Source of the DNA: Saprospiraceae bacterium
GTDB lineage: Bacteria; Bacteroidota; Bacteroidia; Chitinophagales; Saprospiraceae
DNA length: 64,000 bases
Direction of reading: 5' to 3'
NCBI GenBank assembly: GCA_016717265.1
Contig: JADKFX010000001.1
Coordinates: forward strand, 62,001 to 126,000
A program made the translations under genes and the position numbers. Shown one piece after another: positions 63,317 to 64,000 of the stretch. Below the pieces are notes generated by a model. That model was not told where the DNA came from. It was given only the letters and a program-made list of their open reading frames with translations, and did not search any database. The number at the start of each line of letters is the position of its first letter. The first letter of the stretch is position 1.

Positions 63317-63486
63317 CAGTAAAACGGCATAGACTTTAAACCGCCAAGCATAAAATAGCATTCTCTCCCGCTATGCGGGATCTGTGTTACACAGCAATTT
63401 TGAATTTTTTCATTTAGTAAAATTTAATGCTTTATTTTTGGCTTCCGGCAAGAAGCTGGAATGAATGCATACCAAGACCGCTAGCT
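63317..63486 (+). repeat. attC46 (family A variant, degenerate)
   Basis: Left core CAGTAAA, right core GCTAGCT, so both invariant triplets are damaged. Arms GGCATAGACTTTAAACCGCC and AGCTGGAATGAATGCATACC. The loop holds TATTTTTG. A small hairpin TCCCGCTATGCGGGA (63366-63380) interrupts the centre. Confidence 0.72.
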
Positions 63487-63559
63487 ACAATCCATTGACC
63501 ATAATTAAGACGAAAAACGCATATTAAAAAAAAGTATATTTGATTAAAACAAAAGCCAT

Positions 63560-64000
63560 ATGAAAGCACTAGGTAAAACAGTAAAAGAAATTTTGATCAA
63601 TCTTCCCGAGGATAGAGCAGAACCTTTTAACAAACTACACGATGTCATTGTGAAAAACCTGCCAAAAGGTTTTGAAGCAGCTATTAGTTATGGTGGATTG
63701 GGTTATGTTATTCCGCATACACTTTATCCAGCAGGTTACCATTGTAAACCAAGCGAGCCGTTACCTTTCGCGGGAATTGCTTCCCAAAAAGATTCTATTA
63801 ATTTTTACCATATGGGTATTTATTCCGATCCCACATTATTGAATTGGTTCGTAACCGAATATCCCAAACACAGCAATCAAAAACTGGACATGGGAAAAAG
63901 TTGTGTCCGCTTTAAGAAGTTAAATGAGATTCCCTATAACCTCATTGCTGAATTAATGAAAAAAATGAGTGCTAAGGAATGGATTGAGATGTATGAGAAA
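63560..64000 (+). CDS. DUF1801-family protein, 3'-truncated by window edge
   Basis: 147 codons visible, open at the right edge. Starts with MKALGKTVKEILINLPEDRA. EAAISYGGLGYVIPHTLYPA, INFYHMGIYSDPTLLNWFVT, MGKSCVRFKKLNEIPYNLIA and MKKMSAKEWIEMYEK are the DUF1801 (YdhG/iron-chaperone-like) pattern. Probably cytoplasmic, function unknown. Follows attC46, so likely another cassette. Confidence 0.88.
   Translation, partial: MKALGKTVKEILINLPEDRAEPFNKLHDVIVKNLPKGFEAAISYGGLGYVIPHTLYPAGYHCKPSEPLPFAGIASQKDSINFYHMGIYSDPTLLNWFVTEYPKHSNQKLDMGKSCVRFKKLNEIPYNLIAELMKKMSAKEWIEMYEK

Noticed and set aside
5037..63486. CRISPR array
   Set aside because: The repeats are 130-190 bp, internally palindromic, separated by whole genes of different length, and flanked by matched cores. 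No short regular spacers or cas genes.
1..64000. Integron integrase within the window
   Set aside because: No tyrosine recombinase with the R...HxxR...Y pattern was recognised on either strand. The sigma factors and transposase do not fit.

Overview
The window reads as a piece of a Bacteroidota chromosome, most likely from a Saprospiria-like lineage. The base composition is AT-rich. Secreted proteins end in type IX secretion (T9SS) C-terminal domains. Lipoproteins with SCNGQ-type lipoboxes are common. A GldM-C-like protein and a TonB C-terminal-domain protein are present. Promoters fit the Bacteroidota -7 box TANNTTTG. No rRNA or tRNA gene was recognised.

Most of the window (1 to about 53,480, resuming at 61,016 to the right edge) is a very large integron gene-cassette array. 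I count 46 attC-like recombination sites, each lying downstream of one to three plus-strand genes. Each intact site has a left core NNNNAAC, two imperfectly complementary arms, a variable centre and a right core GTTNNNN. Four families occur. Family A is about 139 bp, with arms GGCATAGACTCTACACCGCC and GGCGGTGCAGCGTCTATGCC. Family B is about 132 bp, family C about 185 bp, and one site is only 88 bp. The left core of each site is usually the reverse complement of the right core of the preceding site (22 neighbouring pairs match exactly over 8 to 10 nt). This is the signature of circular cassettes integrated one by one at G^TT. Cassette genes read left to right, so the attI site and integrase should lie to the left of position 1. 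No intI is in view.

Cassette contents from left to right: DUF262/HNH nuclease (partial), dioxygenase, a two-gene HEPN/abortive-infection module, a secreted unknown, a T9SS delta-60 protein, a toxin-antitoxin (TA) pair, a hydrolase, an AraC-SnoaL-membrane operon, YHYH protein plus sulfatase, a SRPBCC-ArsR-SRPBCC operon, a TraB-like protein, a beta-lactamase-like hydrolase, and several secreted unknowns. Five lipoprotein beta-propellers are scattered through the array. A TA cluster lies at 25.4-28.7 kb. FlgO-like, FkbM, sterol-desaturase-like, S41 peptidase, TolB-like, YCII plus ECF sigma, DUF1398/SRPBCC/VOC and TonB-domain cassettes follow. Several multi-gene cassettes carry their own regulators and promoters. 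Seventeen of 20 family A attC sites also contain TANNTTTG in the loop, facing the next cassette.

The right part is older or decaying. A degenerate IS1182-like element (48,288-50,028) splits an attC at its crossover triplet. The attC sites after it have damaged cores, toxins are broken, and cassettes are fused. A minus-strand block at 54,024-60,527 contains a surface lipoprotein, an ECF sigma factor, a membrane/beta-barrel protein and a 923-residue T9SS protein. It is not cassette-like and ends in a strong terminator. Beyond it, decayed attC sites and small cassettes (DUF1801, SRPBCC) continue to the right edge.
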